Source of the DNA: Pseudomonas putida
GTDB lineage: Bacteria > Pseudomonadota > Gammaproteobacteria > Pseudomonadales > Pseudomonadaceae
Reading direction: 5' to 3'
Length of the DNA stretch: 64,000 bases
Assembly: GCF_028682175.1 (NCBI RefSeq)
Contig: NZ_JANHKS010000021.1
Span: 26,815-90,814, forward strand
The translations under genes and the position numbers were made by a program. Shown here in pieces: positions 16,701 through 26,400 of this stretch. The notes beneath the pieces are model-generated. The model saw nothing but the letters and a program-made list of their open reading frames with translations. It made no database searches and was not told where the DNA came from. Within the stretch, counting starts at the first letter, position 1, and each line of letters opens with the position of its first letter.

Positions 16701-19700
16701 CGCACCGAAGTCCTGCCACAGCAGTCGTTCAGCGCGCTGGTCGCGGCGGTCAAGCACAGCGCACTGGGCGCGCAGAACCATCAGGACCTGCCGTTCGAGC
16801 AACTGGTGGAGGCGCTGGGCGTGAGCCGCAACCTCAGCCACAACCCGCTGTGCCAGGTGAAATTCACCCAGCAGTTCGTGCTGCCGCAGAACGTGGACAT
16901 GGGCGACGTGCGCATGGACGTCAACCAACTCGACGACTTCTCGGCGCACTTCGACCTGGGCCTGGACATCACCGACAGCGCCGACGGCATCCAGGCGGTG
17001 TTCACCTATGCCTGCGACCTGTTCGACGAGCCGCGCATCGCCGGTTTCGCTGCCGACCTGCTGCGCATCTGCACGCAAGTGGTGGCTCGCCCCGAGGGGC
17101 GCCTGAGCGATCTGCAGGTGTCGGCCGTGCCGTCACGGCTGGACGCCGAAGCCGTGTCGTTCCCCGCCACTGACGTGCTGCAACTGTGGAACGCCAGCGT
17201 CAAGGCACAGCCGAACACGACTGCCCTGCAGCATGAAACGCAACGGGTTGATTTTGCCGAGGTCGACGCCCGGGCCAACCGCCTGGCGCAGTACCTGCGT
17301 GAGGCGGGTGTCACTGCCGAGAGCCGCGTCGGGGTGCTTCTGGAGCGCTCGGTGGAGTTCGTCGTCGGCCTGCTGGCCATCGTCAAGGCCGGTGCTGCCT
17401 ACGTGCCGCTGGACCCGAAATGGCCCGCCGAGCGCCAGGCGTTCGTGCTGGCCGACAGTGGTGCGCGCTGGCTGGTAAGCGATGCGCAGGCCCCGGCCGA
17501 TTACCAGGGCGAAGTGATCGCGGTGGACGCGCAAGCGGCCTGGCGCGGTCAGCCGGACGTGGCGCCGCAGGTGCAGATTCATTCCGAACAGGCCGCGTAC
17601 CTGATCTACACCTCAGGCACCAGCGGCACGCCAAAAGGTGTTGTCATCAGCCACGGCGCACTGGCCGACTACGTGCAGGGCCTGCTCAAGCGCGTTGAAT
17701 TCGACGCCCCGGCCAGCATGGCGATGGTCTCCACCGTCGGCGCCGACCTCGGTCATACCGTGTTGTTCGGTGCCCTGTGTTCGGCGCGCACGCTGCACCT
17801 CATCAGCCCCGAGCGCACCAATGACGCCGACCTTTTCGCCGCCTACATGAGCGAGCACAAGGTCGGCGTGCTGAAGATCGTGCCGACTCACCTGAGCGGC
17901 CTGCTACAAGCGGCCAACGCCGCGGACGTGTTGCCGGAACAGGTTCTGATTCTGGGGGGTGATGCACTGCCCTGGGAGCTGGTGGCCCAGGTCAAGCGCC
18001 TCAAGCCTGCCTGCCGGGTGATCAACCACTACGGCCCGACTGAAACCACCGTCGGCGTGCTCAGCAATGAACTGCCTGACGCCACGCCCACCGCGCAGTC
18101 CGCGCCCATCGGCCGTCCGCTGCCAAACGCCGTGGCATTGGTGCTAAACGACCAGCTTGAACCAGTGGTGCAGGGCGACGTCGGCGAGCTGTACATCGGC
18201 GGACCGGGCCTGGGCCGTGGCTATCAAGACCGCCCGGCGCTGACGGCTGCGGTGTTCATTCCCGATCCAAATGGTTCGGGCGCTCGCCTGTACCGCAGCG
18301 GTGACCGCGCGCGCCTGCTGGCCAACGGGCAGATCCAGTTCCTCGGCCGCGCCGACGATCAGGTCAAGGTCCGGGGCTATCGCGTGGCCTTGGGTGAAAT
18401 CGCCCAGCGCCTGCGCACCCTCGATGGCCTGCGTGATGCCCATGTGCGGGTCGATGATCGCGGCCAGTTGATCGCCTATGCGCTGGTCGGCAAGGGCAAG
18501 CAGGTCGATGGCGAGGCGCTGCGTGCGCAGTTGGCCGAGAGCCTGCCGGACTACATGGTCCCCAGCCACGTGTTGACCCTTGAGGCCTTCCCGGTCACCG
18601 CCAACGGCAAGCTCGATCACGCTGCCTTGCCGACACCGCAGCTGGTTTCGCAAAGCTTCGAAGCGCCCCAGGAAGGCGTCGAAGCGACCTTGGCCGAACT
18701 TTGGCAAAAAGCGCTGAACGTCGAGGCCGTGGGGCGTCACGACAACTTCTTCACCCTCGGCGGCGACTCGATTCTGAGCTTGCAGATCATCGCCCGGGCC
18801 CGTCGTCAGGGCATTCGTCTGACGCCCAAGCAACTGTTCGAAAAGCAGACCATCGCAGAACTTGCGCAAGTGGCCGTGGTGTCCGAGGCCAAGCCTGCCG
18901 CAATCCCGGCTGCCGCGCCTGTGGCCCCCCGTGACTTCCCCCTGACGCCGATTCAGGCGCGCTTCTTTGCGCTGTCGGTCAGTGAGCGTGCGCACTGGAA
19001 CCAGTCGCTGTTGCTGAACCTACCCCAAGCGCTGGACGTCGCGCTGTTGCAGCAGGCGCTGGCTCAGTTGCTGGCCCAGCACGACAGCCTGCGCCTGAGC
19101 TTCCATCAAGGCAGCGACGGGCAATGGCTGCAGCGCTATCGCGACAGCGAAAGTGCCGAGCGCGTGCTCTGGACCTGCGAACTCACTCGCGAACAAGACC
19201 TGGCCTCCCTCAGCGATGAAGCCCAGCGTAGCCTGAACATCGAAACCGGCCCGTTGCTGCGGGTGGTGCATGCGCGCCTGCCTTCAGGGGAAGGTCGCCT
19301 GTTGCTGGCGATCCATCACCTGGCCGTGGACGGCGTGTCGTGGCGGGTGTTGCTTGAAGATTTGCAGCACGCTTACAGCCGTCTCGCGGCAGGGCAACCT
19401 GTGGCGCTGGCTGAAAAGACCGCCAGCTTCCAGGCCTGGTCGCAGTCACTGCAAAACCTGTCCCAGAGTACCGAGTTGGCCGCGCAACTGCCGTACTGGC
19501 AGGCGCTGCAGGTCGATGACGCCTGTCTGCCGGGGGATGCCTCCATTCAAAGCCTGGTCGGCGATGGCGAAACCCTCAGCCTGACCCTCGATGCACAGGA
19601 GACCCGCCGTCTGCTGAGTGAAGCCCCGGCGGCCTATCGCACGCGTATCGACGACCTGCTGCTGGCGGCGCTGTCCCAGGCCTTATGGCAATGGAGCGGG

Positions 19701-22700
19701 CGCCGTCGGCATGTCATCAGTATGGAAGGCCACGGCCGTGAAGACTCAAGCGGTGCCTTGGACCTGAGCCGCAGCGTGGGCTGGTTCACCAGCCTCTATC
19801 CAGTGGCGCTGGACGCCTGCGATGACGCCATCGCCACGCTCAAAGCCGTCAAGGAAACCGTGCGCGCGGTGCCGGACAAAGGCCTGGGCTACGGCGTGCT
19901 GCGTTACTTGTCGAAAGCCGAGCTGCCCGAACTGGTGGGGCAGGGCGTGACCTTCAACTACCTCGGCCGCTTCGACGATACCGAAGGCGCGTTGTTCTCC
20001 CTGTCGGGCCAGGCGCCTGGCAACCTGCGTGACCCCAAGGGTCCGCTGGCCAATGCCCTGGCGGTGGATGGCCAGGTGCGGGACGGCCAGTTGCATCTGG
20101 ACTGGACCTTCAGCAGCCGCCGCTTCAGCCGCGAGACCATCGAGCAGTTGGTAGCGCTGTACCGCGAGCAACTGCTGCACCTGATCGCCCATTGCAGCGA
20201 CGAGCACAACGCCGGGCTCACCCCGTCGGACTTCCCATTGGCTGGCCTCACTCAGGCTCAGTTGGACGCCCTCGACATCCCGGCGCGGGACATCGAGGAC
20301 ATCCTGCCGCTGGCACCCATGCAACAGGGGATTCTGCTGCACAGCCTGCTGGAGCAGGGCAACGGCATCTACCTGATGCAGGACCAGTACGAAGTCGGCA
20401 GCCACGTCGATTTCGACGCCTTCAAGTTCGCCTGGCAGCAAGTGGTGCAGCGCCATCCGGCCCTGCGCACGGCATTCCATGGCCTGGAGAGCGGCGTGCA
20501 GCGCCAGGTGGTGATGCGCCGCGTGCCGTCGCCTGCGCAGTTGATCGATCTCAGTCACCTGTCCCGCGAGGCGGCCGAAGCGGAACTTGAGGAGGTGCTC
20601 GCCGCCGAGCGCGAACAGGGGTTCGACTTCGCCCGCGCGCCGCTCTTGCGTTTGCGCCTGGTGAAGTTTGGCGAGGCGGATTTCCGCATCGTCCAGAGCC
20701 ACCACCATGCGCTGATCGACGCCTGGTGCCGTGGCCTGATGCTCACCGAGTTCTTCGCTCATTACCGTGCACACTTGGAGGGGCGTCACGTCAGCTTGCC
20801 GGCCGCGCGGCCGTACCGCGACTTCCTCGCCTGGCTGGCCGAGCAGGACGAAGCGGTCAGCCGCGACTACTGGCGCCAGGCGCTGGCCGGGTTCACCGCC
20901 GTCACGCCGCTGCCGTACCGCCACAGCCCGCACGGTGAGCCGCAGATGCGCGACGTTACGCTGGCGTTGGGCGTCGAGCAAACCGCGAAGCTCGCCGATC
21001 AGGCCCGCCAGCATCGCCTGACCGCCAACACTTTCGTGCAGGCCGCCTGGGCATTGTTGCTGATGCAGCACGCAGACCGCGACGAGGTGCTGTTCGGCGT
21101 CACTGTCGCCGGTCGTCCCACCGAGCTTGAGGGCATCGAAGGCGCGCTGGGCCTGTTCATCAACACCTTGCCCTTGCGCCTCAAGCGTCCGGGTGCGGGC
21201 GCTCCGGCGCTGGAGCTGCTCAATGCCTTGCAGGCGCAGAACGCCGAGATGCGTCAGCACGAGCATATGTCCCTGGCTGACATCCAGCTGCTGGCCGACA
21301 CCCCGCGTGGCCAGCCGCTGTTCGCCAGCCTGTTCGTCTTTGAAAACGTTCCGTTGGGCGCAGAGGTTCAGCAGGCCGTGAACGAATACCGGATCAACCC
21401 CCTGGCCAACCGCACCCACACCAACTATCCGTTGACCGTGGTACTGCTGCCGGGCGAATCGCTGCAACTGCAACTGACCTACGACAGCCGTCACTTCCAC
21501 GACCACGACATGACCACCCTGGTGGGGCATTTCCGTCGCCTGCTGACGCAACTGATCGACAACCCCCAGCAGACCCTCAGCCACTTGCAGTTGCTGGAGC
21601 AGGCCGAGCGCGAGCAGCTGTTGCAACAGGGGCAGGGACCGGTGGAAAAGCACTGGTACGGCATCAGTTATCTGGAGCGTTTCGAGTCTCGGGTGCAGGC
21701 CCATCCTTCGCTTGAGGTCGCGCGTTGCCAGGGCCAGAGCCTGAGCTACAGCGAACTCAACCGCCAGGCCAACCGCATCGGCCACGGCCTGATCGCTGCG
21801 AATGTTCAGGGCGACGACGTGGTGGCGCTGTACGCACCCCGTGGCCTGGCGTTGCTGAGTATGATCATCGGCGCGTTCAAGGCCGGTGCTGCCTATCTGG
21901 CACTGGACGACCGTCATCCGGCCGGGCGCAGTGCGCGGATGCTGGTGAGCAGCCGGGCGCAGGTGTTGATCACGCCCCGCGACTGCCTGGCGCAGGCGCG
22001 GGCCATTGTCGAGCTGGCCGAGGTCAAGCCACGGCTGCTGATTCTCGAAGACCTGCTGGCAGGCGCCGCCGAGAGCAACCCCGGTCGCTACGCCAGCGCC
22101 GAACAACTGGCCTACGTGATCTACACCTCCGGTTCCACCGGCGAGCCAAAAGGGGTGATGGTCAACCAGCGCGGCATGCTCAACAACCAGATGTCCAAGC
22201 TGCCGTACCTGCGCCTGGCCGAGGGTGATGTGATCGCCCAGACCGCCGCCACCGGTTTCGATATCTCGGTGTGGCAGTTCCTCACCGCACCGCTGTTCGG
22301 CGGGCGGGTGGAGATTCTGCCGGATGCGGTGGTACACGATCCCCAGCGCCTGCTGGAGGAAGTTGCCGCCAATCAGGTCACCGTTCTGGAATGCGTGCCT
22401 GCGGTGATCGACGGCATGCTCGCGGTGGCCCCGCACAAACTCGATGCCCTGCGCTGGTTGCTGCCGACTGGCGAAGCGCTGACGGTGGACCTGGCCTCGC
22501 GCTGGTTCGCACGCTACCCCGACGTGCCGCTGGTCAACGCCTATGGCCCGGCCGAGTGCGCCGATGACGTGGCGCTGCACACACTGACGGCGGCGCCGGC
22601 AGCCAGGTCGAACATGCCGATTGGCCGGGCGACCGACAATAACCGGCTGTACGTGCTCGATTCCAGCCTGCAACTGGCAGCGCCCGGCGTGGTGGGCGAG

Positions 22701-23486
22701 CTGTACATCGGCGGCGTCGGGGTCGGTCGCGGTTATGCGGCGCGCCCAGGCCTGACCGCCGAGCGCTTCCTGCCCGATCCGTTCGGCGAGCCCGGTGCGC
22801 GGCTGTATCGCAGTGGTGACCTGGTGCGCTGGAACGCCGAAAGCGCGCTGGAGTACGTCGGCCGGGCGGACTTCCAGGTGAAGGTCCGCGGCCAGCGCAT
22901 CGAGCTGGGTGAAATCGAAACCGTGCTGCTGGCCCAACCCGCCGTTCATGACGCGGTGGTCAGTGCGCAACCGACGGCCCATGGCCCGCAACTGGTGGCG
23001 TACGTGGTCGCGCAGGCCTCGCACAGCTTGTCTGTGGATGTCCTGAAAACTGCGCTCGCTCTGGAGCTTCCGGCGTTCATGGTGCCGGCCCACGTGATGC
23101 TGCTCGACCGCCTTCCGCGCAACGCCAACGGCAAGCTGGACCGCAAGGCCTTGCCGGCGCTGACGTTGCAGGAACGCCACTTCGAAGCGCCCCGGGGCGA
23201 GCGCGAGCAGGTGCTCGCCGAACTCTGGCAGGGCCTGCTGAAAATCGAGCGGGTAGGGCGCGACGACAACTTCTTTGAACTGGGTGGGCACTCGCTGCTG
23301 GCGACACGGCTGTTGTCGCGCATTCGCGAGCGCCTGGGGGTGAGCATTCCGCTGGCGCAGGCCTTCGAAGCCACCACCGTCGCCGCGCAGGCGGCCCTGA
23401 TCGACACCTTGCAGGGGCAGACCCTGACGCTCGAGGGGCTCGATGCCCTGGACGAGTTCATGAATGAGCTGGAGGAAAGCAACTGA
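13770..23486 (+). CDS. NRPS 1: FAAL-T-C-A(Asp)-T-E-C-A(Dab)-T
   Basis: A 3238-residue starter synthetase. Residues 1-570: fatty acyl-AMP ligase (QYTSGSTSAPKGVMV, WLPLYHDMGLM) that activates a fatty acid; 590-665 carrier (GGDS). 682-1120: C (HHIIADGWS). 1136-1628: A with pocket residues D-L-T-K-I-G-H-V-G, close to the known aspartate code DLTKVGHIG. 1631-1704: T (GGDS, the form preceding E domains). 1721-2149: epimerase (HHLAVDGVSW). 2164-2607: D-to-L type C (LAPMQQGILLHSL) with HHALIDA, Gly replaced by Ala. 2624-3130: A with D-I-W-E-L-T-A-D-D, the diaminobutyrate code. 3138-3210: T (GGHS). It would build acyl-D-Asp-L-Dab. The ATG at 13770 has AGGTGA five to six bases upstream; a TTG at 13746 is less likely. 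The stop overlaps the next start (TGATG). Confidence 0.92.
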   Translation: MKSIRDQAAHFPELVGLYAQSQPDRIALRHIVSEDHEPLLTSYAELDLQARSIAGLLQHHLGVQGGERCVLILPTGADYAAAFLGCLHAGVIAVPAFAPEYNRQTHLDRLTGILQDAAPGMVLGRREDLDKFQHLLQPFMPAGGRFVAIEEVHGWQASFQPSLIDTSSLAFLQYTSGSTSAPKGVMVSHNNLMANEVAMARHFVTDAATESWVSWLPLYHDMGLMCGLLLPLYYGGTLNLMSPNYFLGRPARWLEVMSQYGGTFSGGPDFAYRLCVERIKPSAVKNLRLDNWSLAFSGSEPIRIATLDAFSEHFAAAGFDRRALTPSYGLAEATLFVAAAMRDKPFGIKRFDGNQLAPGDSAEALFANGNATSRLPGCGWCRDDHDLRIVDPATQQVLPQGQVGEIWIAGPSVAEGYWQNPEATAQTFVQHDGQRWLRSGDLGIASAGELFISGRLKDLIILNGQNLYPQDIEQSLEKSVELLRRGRIAAFPVTDEQGAEGVGLALEISRNVRRLMKPQMICEAVRDAVSELFLVAPKVIVLLEPGALPRTTSGKLQRSACRAGWQNGSLDSFALWQDGRLLDTAGEQGPADAQPVLPEVLAAWREVLGKQDLAPHDHFFARGGDSVGVVQVLSRLNRELVLKLEPAHLFEHPTLCQFSAHVASQTRSGERPQAVARIPRDPAPEQSFAQQRLWFLAQLEPDSSAYHLCGQLSLNGAVDDLALQRSFDDLAARHESLRTTFAIDANEVLVQRIHAPQPVIIERHDLSLHAQPVEALGELAKAAVEQPMDLQTGPLWRVLNVRLAADQQQLVLVLHHIIADGWSVQVILKDFAALYRAHAQNRTPALPELPIQYADFAAWQRERLAAGERERQLRYWRERLGDTQPVLDLPADRPRAAQQSHRGARYAIAFDSTLSQGLRDLAAGHGATLFMVMLAAYKTLLQRYSSQTDLRVGVPVAGRTCTEAEGLIGLFVNTLVLRTEVLPQQSFSALVAAVKHSALGAQNHQDLPFEQLVEALGVSRNLSHNPLCQVKFTQQFVLPQNVDMGDVRMDVNQLDDFSAHFDLGLDITDSADGIQAVFTYACDLFDEPRIAGFAADLLRICTQVVARPEGRLSDLQVSAVPSRLDAEAVSFPATDVLQLWNASVKAQPNTTALQHETQRVDFAEVDARANRLAQYLREAGVTAESRVGVLLERSVEFVVGLLAIVKAGAAYVPLDPKWPAERQAFVLADSGARWLVSDAQAPADYQGEVIAVDAQAAWRGQPDVAPQVQIHSEQAAYLIYTSGTSGTPKGVVISHGALADYVQGLLKRVEFDAPASMAMVSTVGADLGHTVLFGALCSARTLHLISPERTNDADLFAAYMSEHKVGVLKIVPTHLSGLLQAANAADVLPEQVLILGGDALPWELVAQVKRLKPACRVINHYGPTETTVGVLSNELPDATPTAQSAPIGRPLPNAVALVLNDQLEPVVQGDVGELYIGGPGLGRGYQDRPALTAAVFIPDPNGSGARLYRSGDRARLLANGQIQFLGRADDQVKVRGYRVALGEIAQRLRTLDGLRDAHVRVDDRGQLIAYALVGKGKQVDGEALRAQLAESLPDYMVPSHVLTLEAFPVTANGKLDHAALPTPQLVSQSFEAPQEGVEATLAELWQKALNVEAVGRHDNFFTLGGDSILSLQIIARARRQGIRLTPKQLFEKQTIAELAQVAVVSEAKPAAIPAAAPVAPRDFPLTPIQARFFALSVSERAHWNQSLLLNLPQALDVALLQQALAQLLAQHDSLRLSFHQGSDGQWLQRYRDSESAERVLWTCELTREQDLASLSDEAQRSLNIETGPLLRVVHARLPSGEGRLLLAIHHLAVDGVSWRVLLEDLQHAYSRLAAGQPVALAEKTASFQAWSQSLQNLSQSTELAAQLPYWQALQVDDACLPGDASIQSLVGDGETLSLTLDAQETRRLLSEAPAAYRTRIDDLLLAALSQALWQWSGRRRHVISMEGHGREDSSGALDLSRSVGWFTSLYPVALDACDDAIATLKAVKETVRAVPDKGLGYGVLRYLSKAELPELVGQGVTFNYLGRFDDTEGALFSLSGQAPGNLRDPKGPLANALAVDGQVRDGQLHLDWTFSSRRFSRETIEQLVALYREQLLHLIAHCSDEHNAGLTPSDFPLAGLTQAQLDALDIPARDIEDILPLAPMQQGILLHSLLEQGNGIYLMQDQYEVGSHVDFDAFKFAWQQVVQRHPALRTAFHGLESGVQRQVVMRRVPSPAQLIDLSHLSREAAEAELEEVLAAEREQGFDFARAPLLRLRLVKFGEADFRIVQSHHHALIDAWCRGLMLTEFFAHYRAHLEGRHVSLPAARPYRDFLAWLAEQDEAVSRDYWRQALAGFTAVTPLPYRHSPHGEPQMRDVTLALGVEQTAKLADQARQHRLTANTFVQAAWALLLMQHADRDEVLFGVTVAGRPTELEGIEGALGLFINTLPLRLKRPGAGAPALELLNALQAQNAEMRQHEHMSLADIQLLADTPRGQPLFASLFVFENVPLGAEVQQAVNEYRINPLANRTHTNYPLTVVLLPGESLQLQLTYDSRHFHDHDMTTLVGHFRRLLTQLIDNPQQTLSHLQLLEQAEREQLLQQGQGPVEKHWYGISYLERFESRVQAHPSLEVARCQGQSLSYSELNRQANRIGHGLIAANVQGDDVVALYAPRGLALLSMIIGAFKAGAAYLALDDRHPAGRSARMLVSSRAQVLITPRDCLAQARAIVELAEVKPRLLILEDLLAGAAESNPGRYASAEQLAYVIYTSGSTGEPKGVMVNQRGMLNNQMSKLPYLRLAEGDVIAQTAATGFDISVWQFLTAPLFGGRVEILPDAVVHDPQRLLEEVAANQVTVLECVPAVIDGMLAVAPHKLDALRWLLPTGEALTVDLASRWFARYPDVPLVNAYGPAECADDVALHTLTAAPAARSNMPIGRATDNNRLYVLDSSLQLAAPGVVGELYIGGVGVGRGYAARPGLTAERFLPDPFGEPGARLYRSGDLVRWNAESALEYVGRADFQVKVRGQRIELGEIETVLLAQPAVHDAVVSAQPTAHGPQLVAYVVAQASHSLSVDVLKTALALELPAFMVPAHVMLLDRLPRNANGKLDRKALPALTLQERHFEAPRGEREQVLAELWQGLLKIERVGRDDNFFELGGHSLLATRLLSRIRERLGVSIPLAQAFEATTVAAQAALIDTLQGQTLTLEGLDALDEFMNELEESN

Positions 23487-26400
23487 TGTCGCAACCGAGC
23501 ATGACTTCGCAAAGCAAGCTGCTGGCCCTGGCCACGCGCTTTCTCAGCCTGGGTGCGGCACAGCGCCGGGTGTTTCTGGGCAAGCTGCGCGAACAGGGGC
23601 TGGATGCGTCGGCGCTGCCGATCCCGTCCGGCGTGGCGGGCGAGCGCAGTCCGACGTCCTTTTCCCAGCAGCGCCTGTGGTTCCTGGAGCAACTGGAACC
23701 TGGCAACAGCACGTATTACCTGCCGGGTGCTCTGCGCCTGAAGGGCGCGTTGAACATTGCAGCCGTGCAATCGGCCTTCGAACGCGTGGCCCAGCGTCAC
23801 GCCAGCCTGCGCACGGTGTTCGACACCGCCGAGGACGGCACGCCGCAACAGGTGGTGCTAGTGCAGCAGACGTTGCCCTTCGAGCGCCTGAGCGCGGTCA
23901 GCGAAGACGACCTCAAGGCGCTGTCCGACGAATTCGCCCGTCGCCCATTCGATCTGGTGCAGGGCCCCCTGTGGCGCGTGGCGCTGGTTGACCGCGCGGC
24001 AGACGAGCATGTATTGCTGGTCTGCCTGCACCACATCATCGCCGACGGCTGGTCGATTCAGGTGCTGTTGCTGGATTTCGTCCAGGCCTACCGCGCAGCC
24101 CTTGAAGGCGAGGATCAAGCCTTGCCGCAGCTCCCGCTAAGCTACGCCGATGTCGCCCTGTGGCAGCGCGCTTGCCTGGAAGCGGGTGAGGCTGATCGTC
24201 AGCTGGAGTACTGGAAACAGCAACTGGGCGATGAACCGCCGGTGCTGGAACTGCCCGCCGACCGTCCGCGCCCGGCACGCCAGAGCTTCCGCGGTGCGCG
24301 CCTGCCGTTCAGCTTCGACGCAACGCTTGCAACCCGCATGCGCGAGCTGGCCAGGCAGCGCGGTGTGACCCTGTTTACCGTGATGCTGGCGGCCTATCAG
24401 GTGCTGCTGCAGCGCCTGAGTGGCCAGAATGACCTGCGCATCGGCGTACCCATCGCCGGACGTCAGCGGGCGGAAACCGAAGGGCTGATCGGCTTCTTCG
24501 TCAACACTCAGATCCTGCGCGGCGACGTCACGGCCGACGCCAGTTTCAACCGCATCATCGATAACGTTCGCCACGCCTCCCAAGGCGCCCAGGCCAATCA
24601 GGACCTGCCGTTCGAACAGCTGGTCGATGCCCTGGCGCCCGAGCGCAGCCTGAGTCACAACCCTCTGTTCCAGGTGCTGTACAACCATCAGCAGCGCCAG
24701 GACGAGGCGCTGCAACTGATGCCTGGCCTGAGCGCGACCCTGATGCCGCTGGACAGCGGCAGCGCCCAGTTCGACCTGGCGTTGCACACTTGGGAGAACG
24801 CGGCGGGTGAACTGGCGGGCAACTGGAATTACGCCACGGATCTGTTCGACCACGGCACGGTCGAGCGCCTGCATCAGCGTTTCGTGCAGCTGTTCGCTCA
24901 GTTGCTGGAGCAGCCGGATGCGGCGATTGGTGATTTTGAATTGCTGGATCTGCAGGACCGGGCGCAACTGGCTTTGGTCAATGACACGGCGCGGAGTTGG
25001 GTGACTGACGAGTTCGTCGTGCATCGGCAGTTTGAGCGCCTGGCTCAGTTGCATCCTGATCGTGAAGCTCTGTGCTTTGGTGAGCAGGCGGTGACCTACG
25101 CTCAACTGGATCAGCGGGCCAACCAACTCGCTCATTACTTGCGCGCTCAAGGTGTGGGGCGTGAGTCGCTGGTGGGCGTGGCTGCCTTGCGCTCGATTGA
25201 AATGGTGGTTGCGCTGTATGCGGTGGTGAAGGCGGGCGCTGCTTATGTGCCGCTGGACCCTGAATACCCGGCAGATCGTTTGCGCTACATGCTCGAAGAC
25301 GCTGGCGTTGGCCTGGTATTGAGCCATGACGCGGTGATTGATGACTTGCCGGCAATGGAAGGCGTGCAGGTGCTGAATCTGGATCGTCTGGATGTCAGTG
25401 GTCAGCCTGTTACCTCGCCGGTGGTTGAGATTCACCCTGAGCAACTGGCCTACATGATCTACACCTCCGGCTCGACCGGTAAGCCAAAAGGGGCGGGCAA
25501 CACCCACGCAGCGCTGTTCAACCGCCTGGCGTGGATGCAGGACGCGTATCAACTCGATGCAACCGACGCCGTCCTGCAAAAGACCCCATTCAGCTTCGAC
25601 GTCTCGGTCTGGGAGTTTTTCTGGCCTCTGATGGTCGGCGCGCGGCTGGTCATGGCGCAGCCGGGGGATCATCGCGATCCTGCTTTGCTGGCTGCGTTGA
25701 TCGACCAACAGCAGATCACGACGCTGCACTTCGTCCCATCGATGCTGGCGGCGTTCATGGCGCAGGACGATCTGTCCAACTGCACTTCGCTGAAACGCAT
25801 CGTCTGCTCCGGCGAAGCCTTGCCTGCGGACTTGGCCCGGGACACCCTACAGCGTCTACCCAACGCAGGCCTGTTCAACCTCTACGGCCCCACCGAAGCC
25901 GCCATCGACGTCACCCACTGGACCTGCCGCAGCGAACCGGGCGCCTCGGTGCCCATCGGTCGTCCGATTGCCAACCTGCAAGTCCACATCCTCGACAGCC
26001 GCCTCAACCCGCAACCTATTGGCGTACCGGGCGAGTTGTACATTGGCGGCGACGGTCTGGCCCGTGGTTACCATCTACGTCCGGGCCTGACGGCTGAACG
26101 TTTTGTCGCCAGCCCGTTCGGCAAGGGCCAGCGCCTGTACCGCACCGGTGACCTGGCGCGCTGGCGTGCCGATGGCGCGGTGGAATATCTGGGTCGTCTC
26201 GATCACCAGATCAAGCTGCGCGGCCTGCGTGTGGAAATCGGCGAGATCGAATCGGCGCTGCTGGATCATCCGGCAATCAGCGAAGCGGTGGTGGTGGCCC
26301 GGCAACTGTCCACCGGCATGCAACTGGTGGGCTACGTCGTCGCACAGGCTTTCGACGAGGAACAACTGCGCGCTCAACTCAAACAACGCTTGCCGGACTA

